Of a stretch of 64,000 nt of DNA, positions 16,067-24,391 are shown piece by piece. The stretch spans positions 1 through 64,000 of the forward strand of contig CAWFWZ010000005.1 in the NCBI GenBank assembly GCA_963819645.1. The letters run 5' to 3'. The notes beneath the pieces were generated by a model, which saw only the letters and a program-made list of their open reading frames with translations, was not told where the DNA came from and did not search any database. The stretch is from CAVVDY01 sp963819645 (GTDB lineage: Bacteria > Acidobacteriota > Terriglobia > Terriglobales > Acidobacteriaceae). The position numbers were made by a program, and so were the translations under genes. The first letter of the stretch is position 1; every line of letters starts with the position of its first letter.

Positions 16067-16983
16067 GGCAGCCCGCGGCAACCACGGTGGAGAAGGCAGT
16101 CGCGAAGTTCCTTCGCGCGCTGCAGGAGCGCAATGCCTCTCCGCACACAGTTAAGGCTTATACGAACGATCTCGCGGGCTTTGCCGGGTACGTCGGGCCG
16201 CAGGGCTGGGGAGACATCGACCACGTCCTGATTCGCAGCTACCTGTCGAACCTGTACGAGCGTGGCTTGAGCAAGACCTCGGTCGCGCGCTCGCTGGCGG
16301 CGCTGCGCTCGCTCTATAAGTGGCTGGCGCAGGAGGGAGTGGTCGAGCAGAACCCGGCAGCGCTGGTCGCCACGCCCAAGCTGCCGAAGAAGCTGCCGCG
16401 CGTGCCGACGGTCGAAGAGGTGTGCAACGTGCTCGACGCCGGCATGCCGGAAGAGTCGGCCTTCGCCGAGCGCGACCAGGTCATCCTGGAACTGCTCTAC
16501 GGCTGCGGCATTCGCAACTCGGAGCTGATCGGCATCAACCTCGATGACGTGCGCTGGTCGAACCAGATCATCCTGGTGCGCGGCAAGGGCAAGAAAGAGC
16601 GTTACGTGCCGTTCGGCGATTCAGTTGCGCAAGCTGTGAACTTTTATTTGCCGGCGCGCAAGCGCGTGCTGGAGCAGACGAAGCGCGTTGTGGAGAAGGC
16701 GTTGCTTATCAATCTACGCGGCTCGCGACTTACGACGCGTAGTGTCGGTCGCATCGTGAAGCAGATCGCGGTCAGCCGCGGCCTGTCACCCGACGTGCAT
16801 CCGCACACTCTGCGGCACGCCTTCGGCGCGCACATGCTGGAAGAAGGCGCTGACCTGCGCGCAATTCAGGAGATGCTGGGACACGAGCGGCTGTCGACCA
16901 CTCAGCGCTACACGCAGCTTACGGTGAAGCACGTGATGGATGTGTATGACCGCACCCATCCCCACGCGAAAGGGAAAGCTTGA
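16063..16983 (+). CDS. Tyrosine recombinase, XerC/XerD-like
   Basis: A 306-residue intact tyrosine recombinase. The core-binding domain reads FLRALQERNASPHTVKAYTND and ARSLAALRSLYKWLA. The catalytic domain carries Arg in GCGIRNSELIG, Lys in RGKGKKERYVPF, His-x-x-Arg in HPHTLRHAFGAHM, His in GHERLSTTQ and Tyr in QRYTQL. Length and spacing match chromosomal Xer proteins. The ATG at 16063 overlaps the stop of the upstream recombinase (ATGA), so both are translated together. The pair may form a heteromeric XerCD-like recombinase; this is inference from order alone. Confidence 0.92.
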   Translation: MRQPAATTVEKAVAKFLRALQERNASPHTVKAYTNDLAGFAGYVGPQGWGDIDHVLIRSYLSNLYERGLSKTSVARSLAALRSLYKWLAQEGVVEQNPAALVATPKLPKKLPRVPTVEEVCNVLDAGMPEESAFAERDQVILELLYGCGIRNSELIGINLDDVRWSNQIILVRGKGKKERYVPFGDSVAQAVNFYLPARKRVLEQTKRVVEKALLINLRGSRLTTRSVGRIVKQIAVSRGLSPDVHPHTLRHAFGAHMLEEGADLRAIQEMLGHERLSTTQRYTQLTVKHVMDVYDRTHPHAKGKA

Positions 16984-17051
16984 TCCTTTTCTTTGGTTGT
17001 CATCACGAACGAAGTGAGGGATCGGCTCTTGCTCGCAGTTGCCGGAGTGGT

Positions 17052-17198
17052 TTTGAAGGGGCACGCCTTCAGGCGTGCCATAACGATGCGAATAAGTACG
17101 CGGCTTCAGCCGCTGAGGTTGCATTGTGTCACCGGCCGAAGCCGGTTGTTGAGATGAGAAACGATGTTAGCGGCACGGCTGAAGCCGTGCCCCTTCAA
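17052..17198. repeat. Composite palindromic repeat with outer inverted ends
   Basis: TTTGAAGGGGCACG at the left is mirrored by CGTGCCCCTTCAAA at the right. Inside are hairpins GCACGCCTTCAGGCGTGC, GCGGCTTCAGCCGC, CCGGCCGAAGCCGG and GGCACGGCTGAAGCCGTGCC. This style (sense and antisense of GGCTGAAGCC) is common in Acidobacteriota genomes. It lies between the Xer pair and the small membrane gene. Confidence 0.75.
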
Positions 17199-17219
17199 AC
17201 CTCGCTTGTGGAACGGCTG

Positions 17220-17510
17220 CTAGTCCCCGTACTGCGCGCGCATGTCGCGCCAGGTGCTGGCGCCGCGCTTTTCGGCTTCTTCGACGAAGCCTTCGCCCAG
17301 CTTCTGCAGGGTGCCGAAGATCTGCATGCCCTTCTGCAGGTAGTCGGGAGCGTTCTCCCACACGGCTTCGAACTTCTCGGGATACTCGCTGGCAAGTATG
17401 GTGAGACCGGCGGCAGCAAAGCCCATCCCTACGGCGCGGCGGCCGGTGAGTATGAGGACGGCGCCTGCTCCGATGCTGCCGAATATCAACGTCTTCTTCC
17501 AAGTCTGCAT
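17220..17510 (-). CDS. Small membrane-associated protein (96 aa)
   Basis: From ATG 17510 (MQTWKKTLIFGSIGAG) the protein has one or two hydrophobic helices, with AVLILTGRRAVGMGFAAAGLTILA. These are followed by a helical soluble part, PEKFEAVWENAPDYLQKG, and a C-terminus RDMRAQYGD. An AGGTG ribosome site lies just upstream; GTG 17516 is an alternative start. It resembles short DUF-type membrane proteins of Acidobacteriota. Function is unknown. Confidence 0.7.
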   Translation of the reverse strand: MQTWKKTLIFGSIGAGAVLILTGRRAVGMGFAAAGLTILASEYPEKFEAVWENAPDYLQKGMQIFGTLQKLGEGFVEEAEKRGASTWRDMRAQYGD

Positions 17511-17670
17511 GTTCACCTCGCGTCAAGTTGCCGCGGACGGGCCGCAATTCTGGTTAGAGACGAATTCCGTCTCCTGCTGTTGTATGCCTTGAGCAGGTAC
17601 TTTGTAAATTGGGTGGAGCGTGAGATAGGGCGGCGCAGCGGAATCGCGCAGAAAATGGAAAAGGCTGCGA

Positions 17671-17848
17671 CTTTGGTTATGCTCCAGCCGCCGACTCCTG
17701 CGAGGGAGTTAGTGGCGTGGACGCATGTACCGTCGCAGCCCTTGATACGATCACCGCTTTCGCAGTTCCAAACCTCGGCGGACATCTCGCAACGCCGTCG
17801 ATTTTTTCAGGTCTGGCGGTCTCGCGAGTCACCTCGCTTACCGACCGT
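17671..17848 (-). repeat. Duplicated element with small ORF, copy 1
   Basis: About 175 bases similar to 17920-18096. On the minus strand it holds an ATG at 17785 starting MSAEVWNCESGDRIKG, a 33-codon stretch ending AGVGG. In copy 2 the next codon is a stop; here it is TGG, so this frame runs on. Differences between copies fall mostly at third codon positions (TCC/TCT, GTT/GTC, CGT/CGC), which suggests protein constraint. The conserved part extends upstream of the ATG (CCGCCAGACC then AAAAAATCGAC), so an RNA element is also possible. Confidence 0.55.
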
Positions 17849-17919
17849 TCAGTCTAATTCAGGTGGGCAACGGATTATGGAAGCCTACCCTTTTCGACCG
17901 TCGACTGTGGACTTGCCAC

Positions 17920-18096
17920 ATTGGTTATGCTCTAGCCGCCAACTCCTGCGAGAGAGTTGCCGGCGGGGACGCATGTACCGTAGCTGTCCTGGATGCGATC
18001 ACCGCTTTCGCAGTTCCAGACCTCGGCAGACATCTCGCAACGCTGTCGATTTTTTCGGGTCTGGCGGTTTCGCGAGTCGCCTCGCTTACCGATCGC
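17920..18096 (-). repeat. Duplicated element with small ORF, copy 2
   Basis: This is the second copy of the 17671-17848 element. The small minus-strand frame is ATG 18033 to TAG 17932, encoding 33 residues: MSAEVWNCESGDRIQD, then YGTCVPAGNS and LAGVGG. Two Cys residues and Gly-rich ends are kept in both copies. I do not recognise the peptide. It may be a small protein gene or a structured RNA that happens to hold an open frame. Confidence 0.5.
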
Positions 18097-18400
18097 TTCG
18101 GCTTACTTCAAGTCGGCTCCGCATTTGGCGCCGCTCTTTTCTGCCGTCGACGAAACTCATCCTAACGGAGGGCGGGGAAAAGTCAACGCCCAAGGTGTGT
18201 GCACAGCCAATATTCTTGCGGGTGATGAACAGTTCTCAGCAAGCGATAGCAGCAGTGGAGGTTCCGGAACATACGGCCAAATTTTTCAATAACGATTCAC
18301 ATCTTTTTCACAGAAGCGCGATGTTTCAGCGGCGTCAATTCGACGAACCAATCTCGCATCTTGACGAATCTCATCGGATGAACGACCTTAGAGGTGACGC

Positions 18401-18829
18401 ATGAGTGCCCTGACGGCCTATGTCGACGGTGGATCGCACGGGAATCCCGGCCCGTCGGGAATTGGCGTCCTCATCCACGACATTTGCGGCGAGACCGTTC
18501 GCATCGCCAAGTGGATCGGCCATCAGGACAACAACGTGGCCGAATACTTTGCGCTGCTCGAGGCGCTGCAGCACGCGGTGGCGGCCAAAGCCAAAGCCCT
18601 GCACGTCTTCTCCGACTCAGAGATCGTAGTGAAGCAGATGAACGGGGAATACGTCTGCCGTAGCCCGCGCCTCTACTCGCTCAACTGGACCTGCCGCAAG
18701 CTGGCGCGCTCGCTCGAGTTTTCCATCGCGCACATCAGTCGCGAAGACAACCATGAGGCCAACGAGCTCGCGCTTCAGGCGGTGCACCCATCGGCGCGCC
18801 TTAGGAGTAAACAGACGAAGGTTCGATAG
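18401..18829 (+). CDS. Ribonuclease H (RNase HI-type fold)
   Basis: A 142-residue RNase H that hydrolyses the RNA strand of RNA-DNA hybrids. The catalytic acids are visible: first Asp in AYVDGGSHGNPGPSG, Glu in NVAEYFALLEAL, Asp in FSDSEIVVKQMNG and the late Asp in REDNHEANELA. This is the RnhA/YpdQ-like subgroup (ribonuclease HI family protein) without the basic handle of E. coli RNase HI. ATG 18401 follows GAGGTGACGC. It is convergent with the DUF2235 gene, with a 12-base gap between stops. Confidence 0.88.
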   Translation: MSALTAYVDGGSHGNPGPSGIGVLIHDICGETVRIAKWIGHQDNNVAEYFALLEALQHAVAAKAKALHVFSDSEIVVKQMNGEYVCRSPRLYSLNWTCRKLARSLEFSIAHISREDNHEANELALQAVHPSARLRSKQTKVR

Positions 18830-18841
18830 ATCCGACGGGCG

Positions 18842-20431
18842 TCAATGTCCGTGAAAGAGATGTCTACCCCTAAATATGCAGTGCAGGAGATGCCTGATAC
18901 CAGGGGTGTGGTGTACCAGGAAAACTGCGAGCAGCAAAAGTAAGCCGGCCAGGCACAGCGCGTACCAGGCAACCGCGGCTACAAGAAGCAGGAAGATGGC
19001 AAAACATATCCCGCCCACAACCAGCTTCGCTTCTCGCCAGAATGTGCTATCGCGTGCGGCACTCCGCTCGGCTGTCGGATGGTAGACGTAGCAGCCGGTC
19101 AGGTCGGCAGTCGTAGTGGGCGGAGGCGCTAGCAAAGGATGACATTCGCCTTTGCTGAGATTGTGTGGGGTATAAGGTTGTTCCCCGGGAACAGTGGTCT
19201 CCATCCGGCGCACGGCAGAGCCATGAATTATGGCGCCGTCGGGAATGGTTCGGGGTGTGCCGAACGGGACACGCCATTCGATCTGCTGGTCTTCTTTGTC
19301 ATAGTGCTGCTGCGGAAACAGCTGAAGCAGCCGCCAGAGTCCGGTCAGTGATTCGTGGAGGCAGTGGTCTGGTTTCGCAGGTGGCGTGTAGATCTCGTCG
19401 GCGGCATACACACCGCTTGGCGTGCCGAGTATCATGTCGACCCGCTCCTGACAAAACTCGGCGCCGTGACGCTGCAGTTCACCGATCATCCAACGCAGGG
19501 CTTCGTTGGCCGGGGCCGCTTCCCATTGCGGGTAGCTGCCTCCAATGTCAGAGTGCACACCAGGGAACCACACTTGAGTGACGTCCTGCTGGATTCCTTG
19601 TGCACGGAGATCTTCAGGCCATTCCGGATTTGTGATGTCAACCGGGTCGCCCCAGAGGTTGTCGCGATAGTAGGCCCGGCGCTCATCGATGCTCACTGCG
19701 TGACGACCGACCTGGAGGATGGGATTCTGGGCCATGTACAAGAGACGAAGAGGCTCGTAAATCCAACCTACTGAGGAGACAGTGTCCCAAATTCCCATGA
19801 AACGAATTCTCACGTCACGCGAAAAGGTTTGGGCAAACGCGAAATTCGGCTTGATGCTATGAGCATGTCTTCCGCCACGGTTGCGAAGCGACAGCTTCAG
19901 CAAATCGCGTTTGTCCGACAGTTCGTCATGAAACATGTTCCAGGCATACAGCAGGTGGCCTTCGTTACCGCGGCACAGCAGTCCATAACCATGCAGCATG
20001 CCCGCCAGTGCGCGGGCGGTGTAAGCTCCGCGCGAGAAGCCGAAGAGATAGATCTCGTCGCCATCGTTGTAGGTCTCCATAAGGTATCGGTAAGCGTCGA
20101 GCACGTTGTCCTTGAAGCCAGAGCCGAACGCAAGTCCTTTAACTTTGGACCAGAAGCGGGGAATGGTGTGGCGAATGGTGGGGTCGCCCATGGTGCCGAC
20201 GCCGGGGTGATAGTAGGCGACCTGTTTATCGGTTACGCGTAAAGCGGTATAGAGCTTGACGACATTTGAGTTTGCATCTTTGCTGTTGCGCTCTCTCGCA
20301 AACTCGTTGCCGGTCCCGTCGCAGAAAACGAAGATCTTCTTTTTGTCAGGGTGTGCTTGCTTTGCGTCAACCTTTGTCTGAGCGTGACAATCAATGGCAG
20401 GTGTAAAAGACACTGGTGTTGGCATCGGCAT
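18842..20431 (-). CDS. DUF2235 alpha/beta-hydrolase with C-terminal membrane helices
   Basis: A 529-residue protein with the DUF2235 core. It starts with KKKIFVFCDGTGNEFA and has the nucleophile elbow GFSRGAYTARALAG (Gly-x-Ser-x-Gly), FMGIWDTVSSVG and the catalytic-His region VWFPGVHSDIGGSY. This fold is shared with T6SS phospholipase effectors of the Tle1 type. The last 70 residues hold two hydrophobic helices (LVVGGICFAIFLLLVAAVAW and LCLAGLLLLLAVFLVHH). These are unusual for secreted effectors and suggest membrane attachment. No VgrG or other T6SS genes are near. A GGAGGTCTCTC ribosome site precedes ATG 20431. Confidence 0.85.
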   Translation of the reverse strand: MPMPTPVSFTPAIDCHAQTKVDAKQAHPDKKKIFVFCDGTGNEFARERNSKDANSNVVKLYTALRVTDKQVAYYHPGVGTMGDPTIRHTIPRFWSKVKGLAFGSGFKDNVLDAYRYLMETYNDGDEIYLFGFSRGAYTARALAGMLHGYGLLCRGNEGHLLYAWNMFHDELSDKRDLLKLSLRNRGGRHAHSIKPNFAFAQTFSRDVRIRFMGIWDTVSSVGWIYEPLRLLYMAQNPILQVGRHAVSIDERRAYYRDNLWGDPVDITNPEWPEDLRAQGIQQDVTQVWFPGVHSDIGGSYPQWEAAPANEALRWMIGELQRHGAEFCQERVDMILGTPSGVYAADEIYTPPAKPDHCLHESLTGLWRLLQLFPQQHYDKEDQQIEWRVPFGTPRTIPDGAIIHGSAVRRMETTVPGEQPYTPHNLSKGECHPLLAPPPTTTADLTGCYVYHPTAERSAARDSTFWREAKLVVGGICFAIFLLLVAAVAWYALCLAGLLLLLAVFLVHHTPGIRHLLHCIFRGRHLFHGH

Positions 20432-20719
20432 GAGAGACCTCCGCGAACTTAAGCTGGTCGATGGTTGCTGGCGATCCTACGGTGCACCTCTGTTACGCGA
20501 GTACACCTGTGTCCACTATAAGCATCTCCTCGAGAACCAAAAGATGTATCACAGTAAGCGACTGGTTTAAATAGTTTCGCTGGCCAGAGGGCGACGATTT
20601 AGACCTGAGGACTTGTGGAGTGGCCGAAACGGTGGCGGAAATGTCGGGGTCAATGGGCGAAATCAGCGTTTGTCGAGAAGTCGCGAAGACTATGACGCGT
20701 CGCCCGAGAATGTCTGAGC

Positions 20720-21461
20720 TCACTTTGAAGATCGTGTCTGTGGCCATCGCATCGGCAGGGGCTTTCCTTCGACGATTGCCTGCGGAATATTGGTGACCAG
20801 GTCTTCGGCGGCTTGTTCTCCCAGCATTCCTGCCACCACGTTTCGCGCCTCCGATAGCACAGGCCGGCGATGTCTCGCGTCGTGAGCGTCGGAAGCGATG
20901 ACATGGACGAATCCTTGCGCCAGCAGCCACGCGGCGATCGATCTGGCGTGCTTCTCCCCAAAAGCCGGTGATGGAGTTTGCGGTGACCTGGACGAGCGCT
21001 CCGGCGTCAACCATCTCCAGGACCCGCTCAGGTCGACGCACCAGCAGGGGGTTGCGCTCCGGGTGAGTGATGATGGGCACCATACCTCGGCTGGTGAACT
21101 CGAACAACAGTTGGGCGACGTTAGGCGGAATGCCGTAGTCGCTGAACTCGATCAGCAGGTACGGCGTTCCGTTAATGCTGTAACGCTCTGGATTTGCGAT
21201 GGCGTCGGTGATGTTTTCGTAGGAAAAATGAAAGTCGCAACCGATGCTGAACTCGATGCGTCCTTCCGACGCTTGCTCCAGCTTTTCTCTCAGCGCCTCG
21301 CACTGCGCGCGGTCGTAACGGTAGGTGTCATCGCAATGCGGGGTAGCGACAATGTGCCGGATGCCGTCATCGGCGGCGATGCGACACATCTCCCGGGTCA
21401 TCTCCCAGGAACGGGAGCCGTCATCAACCGCGGGAAGGATGTGGCAGTGGATATCGACCAT
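20720..21461 (-). CDS. CpsB/YwqE-type tyrosine-protein phosphatase (PHP fold), frame shift at about 20957
   Basis: A manganese-dependent phosphotyrosine phosphatase that counteracts Wzc-type kinases in polysaccharide export. The PHP metal ligands are visible: MVDIHCHILPAVDDGS, IVATPHCDDTY, PIITHPERNPLL and, after the frame shift, HVIASDAHDARHRRP. The first frame is normal up to VQVTANSITG. The family sequence continues FGEKHARSIAAWLLAQG in another frame to the stop at 20720. Total length would be about 246 residues, normal for the family. Its place upstream of the EPS locus fits a role in controlling the Wzc homologue at 28914. Confidence 0.85.
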
Positions 21462-21768
21462 GTGCGATTTCCCGGCCGAGCAGCGGGGACCAGTACCTCA
21501 TTTCTATCAGAATTGCGGAAGCGGCTGTCGCGAAAGGGCGCTCTGCTAGCGTTGCACGCTGTCTCGGGGGAGCGGGACCCGAGGGCTAACGATAGAGCCA
21601 AATAAACGTCATTTACTTGACAGAAGTTGGGGTAAATTAGAGCCCCCTCACGCGATCATGCTTCTAATGGCAGAGGGATTGCACTTGCCTAGGGTGAGGC
21701 TTGAGCCGCAAAAGTTGGGCTTCTCACAGTGATGAATGCCAGCTTGAGCAGGTGATAAGGAGAGTCCC

Positions 21769-21996
21769 TTGCTTCCGCCGTTTTCAGAAACGCAACTGGT
21801 GACCATCTCGCTGGTCGTGCTGCTCTGTGGCTTGGGGATCGGTTTTATCCTGGGCAGCCTCTGGATGGAGCAGCGGTTCAGGCGAAATGCCTCTGTTGAC
21901 GAGCGAAACGCGCACTCCGCAGCAGGTCAGCCCTTCCGCAAGCAGCGGCGTCGCGACCAGGACGATAGCGAGGGTAACGTCCGCATTTCAGCGTAG
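21769..21996 (+). CDS. Small single-pass membrane protein
   Basis: A 75-residue protein from TTG 21769 with a good AAGGAG ribosome site 8 bases upstream. One membrane helix (LVTISLVVLLCGLGIGFILG) is followed by a charged Arg/Gln-rich cytoplasmic tail. It sits between the divergent CpsB-like and PglF-like genes at the edge of the EPS locus. No family is recognised. Confidence 0.6.
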   Translation: MLPPFSETQLVTISLVVLLCGLGIGFILGSLWMEQRFRRNASVDERNAHSAAGQPFRKQRRRDQDDSEGNVRISA

Positions 21997-22152
21997 TTGG
22001 CCCTTAGCAAAGGTCGGCCAGCAACCATGCCTGCGGGTTTCCATTTCAACGCAATGGCAGTTGGGTTCACGAACTGCAAAGCCCTTTAGGAAATGATTGG
22101 GCCGAGCGGACTGGGTATTGGGCCTCTCAAACTGACCTAGTGCCGCGGACGC

Positions 22153-24141
22153 TTAAGCGTTGACGGTTCTGCCGGCCAAAGGCCCCGCTTCGTCGATCAG
22201 GCTACTGCCACGCCGGTCGAGACGCCATGATCTGTCGGTCTTGACGGCGGTCGGGAATAGACCAAATTCGAGCGGCATTTGCAGGAGTGCTTCGCGCGCT
22301 AAGTCGTCATCGCGGGTGAGCGCGACTCGTTCAAGGTTGCAAAGATGATCGGAAAAGTCGGAGCGTGGCGGGGAGGGCTCGACCGACAAGACTCGCGGAA
22401 AAGCTGTAGGCATGACCCGCGAAGAGTCTCCCCAAAGCTTCTCATGTAGTTTCTCGCCGGGACGCAGCCCGGTTATGCGAATCGGGATATCAAGCTCGGG
22501 CCGGAGTCCCGACATCTGAATGAGGCGACACGCCAGATCTCTGATCTTCACCGGATTTCCCATATCCAGCATGTAGATCTCGCCGGTCGAGCCGATGGCT
22601 GCGGCCTGCAACACCAACTGGACTGCCTCCGGAATGGTCATGAAGTAGCGGGTCATTTCCTCATGGGTAATGGTGATGGGGCCGCCCGCGGCAATCTGCT
22701 TCATGAAGATTGGGATTACGCTGCCATTGCTGCCGGCGACATTGCCGAAACGCACGCAGGTGCAGCGGGTATGACGGGGATGGCCGTTTTGCTGGCGCGC
22801 AAGATTCTGAACCAGCAGCTCGGCGACTCGCTTGGTTGCGCCCATCATGCTTACCGGATTGACCGCCTTGTCGGTCGAGATCATCAGGAAGCGTTCGGCG
22901 TCGAACTCGAGGGCCATCTCGGCGACATTTCGCGTGCCGACTACATTGTTGAGCACGGCTTCCGAGCAGTTGTGCTCCATCACAGGAACGTGCTTATAGG
23001 CGGCGGCGTGGAGCACGACTTGCGGCCGATACTTGGCGAAGATCGCGCGCAGGCGATCCTGGTCTCGAATATCGGCGACCACCGGCACAAGAACGGTGGA
23101 GGGAGAGCTGCGGGTAATCTCGGTGTGGATGAAGAACATCGCGTTCTCGTCCTGGTCGAGCAAGAGCACTTCGCTTACCGGAAGACGGGATACCTGGCGA
23201 CTCAGCTCAGAGCCGATCGAACCGCCGGCTCCAGTGATCAAGACGCAGCGCCCACGGAAGGCTTCCACAACCAGGGGATGAGGCGTAAGTTCTGAGTCTT
23301 TGCTGTGAGCCAAAACTAGTTCTGGCGAGGGAGTGGTCGAGACCCGGACATCGCCGCTGATGATGGTTTTCGCCGACGGGAGCAGTCGAACCTCAACTCC
23401 GAACTCCATGGAAACCGCAATGGTCTTAGCCATGGAGTCAAGATCGGTGTCCCCTACTAACACCAGATCTACTTCTCCAGAGGCCAAATGCTTCTCGAGT
23501 TCGTCAGGCGTTCCGACAATGGCAAAACCACTGATCCGGGAACGCCGCAGGTTTTCATCCGCTGTCAGCAAACCGGTGACCAGTACCTCGGGGTGCAGGT
23601 TGATCTGCCGTAAGCCTGAGGCCAGCCCTTCTTCAGTTCCTATCAGTAAAGTGCGTTTGACACGGCCCTCTTTGAGAGACGCCTCGTAAAGAACCCGCCG
23701 CAGACCGCGCATTCCCAAGCCGAGGAACAGAAAACAGGTGCAATCGACCACGATCACAATCAGCGGCACCTTGATTCCGAACGCCCCCGGCCCCCCTAGG
23801 CGTATCAACAGCATCAGCGCGGTCGCCGGCAGAGCACCGGCGGTGAATGACAGGGCGTCGTTGAAGTTGAAGTAGCGCCAGGTGCCGCGATAGACCTCCA
23901 TCCCCAGGAGGCAAAGCGGCCGAAGGACGAACAACAGGAGCGCCCAGGTCCACATCACCACCCGATGTTGGGAAGGCACGTTGAAGTCAAATCGAAGCTG
24001 ATAAGCGAACCAAATCGACAGCATTGACAGGAGGCCGTCGATAAGAATCTGGAACTTGCGACGAAAAAGGAAGCGCGGCAGCCGTTCAACAACCCAGCCC
24101 AGCTTACTCAACAACCTTAAATACGATCTGGAGTTGATCAT
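22153..24141 (-). CDS. Nucleotide-sugar 4,6-dehydratase, membrane-bound (PglF/WbpM/CapD-like)
   Basis: A 662-residue inner-membrane enzyme that would convert UDP-GlcNAc to the 4-keto-6-deoxy sugar, the first step to diacetamido-trideoxyhexoses. Four N-terminal helices (residues about 20-130) precede a CoA-binding-like domain and the extended SDR domain. This has the NAD motif LITGAGGSIGSELSRQV, HAAAYKHVPVMEHN, and the catalytic STDKAVNPVSMMGATKR in which Thr-Asp-Lys replace the usual Tyr set as in PglF. The C-terminus RPGEKLHEKLW matches the family. With the aminotransferase at 38946, acetyltransferase at 37276 and priming transferase at 36629 it completes a PglF-E-D-C-like set. Confidence 0.93.
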   Translation of the reverse strand: MINSRSYLRLLSKLGWVVERLPRFLFRRKFQILIDGLLSMLSIWFAYQLRFDFNVPSQHRVVMWTWALLLFVLRPLCLLGMEVYRGTWRYFNFNDALSFTAGALPATALMLLIRLGGPGAFGIKVPLIVIVVDCTCFLFLGLGMRGLRRVLYEASLKEGRVKRTLLIGTEEGLASGLRQINLHPEVLVTGLLTADENLRRSRISGFAIVGTPDELEKHLASGEVDLVLVGDTDLDSMAKTIAVSMEFGVEVRLLPSAKTIISGDVRVSTTPSPELVLAHSKDSELTPHPLVVEAFRGRCVLITGAGGSIGSELSRQVSRLPVSEVLLLDQDENAMFFIHTEITRSSPSTVLVPVVADIRDQDRLRAIFAKYRPQVVLHAAAYKHVPVMEHNCSEAVLNNVVGTRNVAEMALEFDAERFLMISTDKAVNPVSMMGATKRVAELLVQNLARQQNGHPRHTRCTCVRFGNVAGSNGSVIPIFMKQIAAGGPITITHEEMTRYFMTIPEAVQLVLQAAAIGSTGEIYMLDMGNPVKIRDLACRLIQMSGLRPELDIPIRITGLRPGEKLHEKLWGDSSRVMPTAFPRVLSVEPSPPRSDFSDHLCNLERVALTRDDDLAREALLQMPLEFGLFPTAVKTDRSWRLDRRGSSLIDEAGPLAGRTVNA

Positions 24142-24391
24142 TAGGATTTATGATCTTTAGTTTGTCCAATTCGGAAGCCAAATACTAAGATACGGACATA
24201 GCACTTTCAAGGTAAAAGGCCGATTGCAACTAGCACTTTAGCTGCATATATTGCACTCACAGACACTTTTCCTACTGTTTTGGGAGTCTGTGAGAGGATT
24301 ATCCGCCGTCGCTGGTAGTTTCCGGTAAAGGATCGAGAGCTTGCTAGCCTAAACTCAGAGAAGTTCTCCGACTACTTGGGAAACGTGTGTA
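24142..24391. promoter_or_regulatory. Divergent regulatory region of the EPS locus
   Basis: The 250-base AT-rich gap between the minus-strand dehydratase and the plus-strand EPS operon must carry both promoters. No clear hexamer pair was found. The AT content is clearly above that of the flanking coding DNA. Confidence 0.35.

Noticed and set aside
16980..18404. Plus-strand frame of 474 codons between xer and RNase H
   Set aside because: It runs through palindromic repeats, the antisense of the small membrane gene and both copies of the duplicated element; composition is Ser/Arg/Leu-rich shadow coding.
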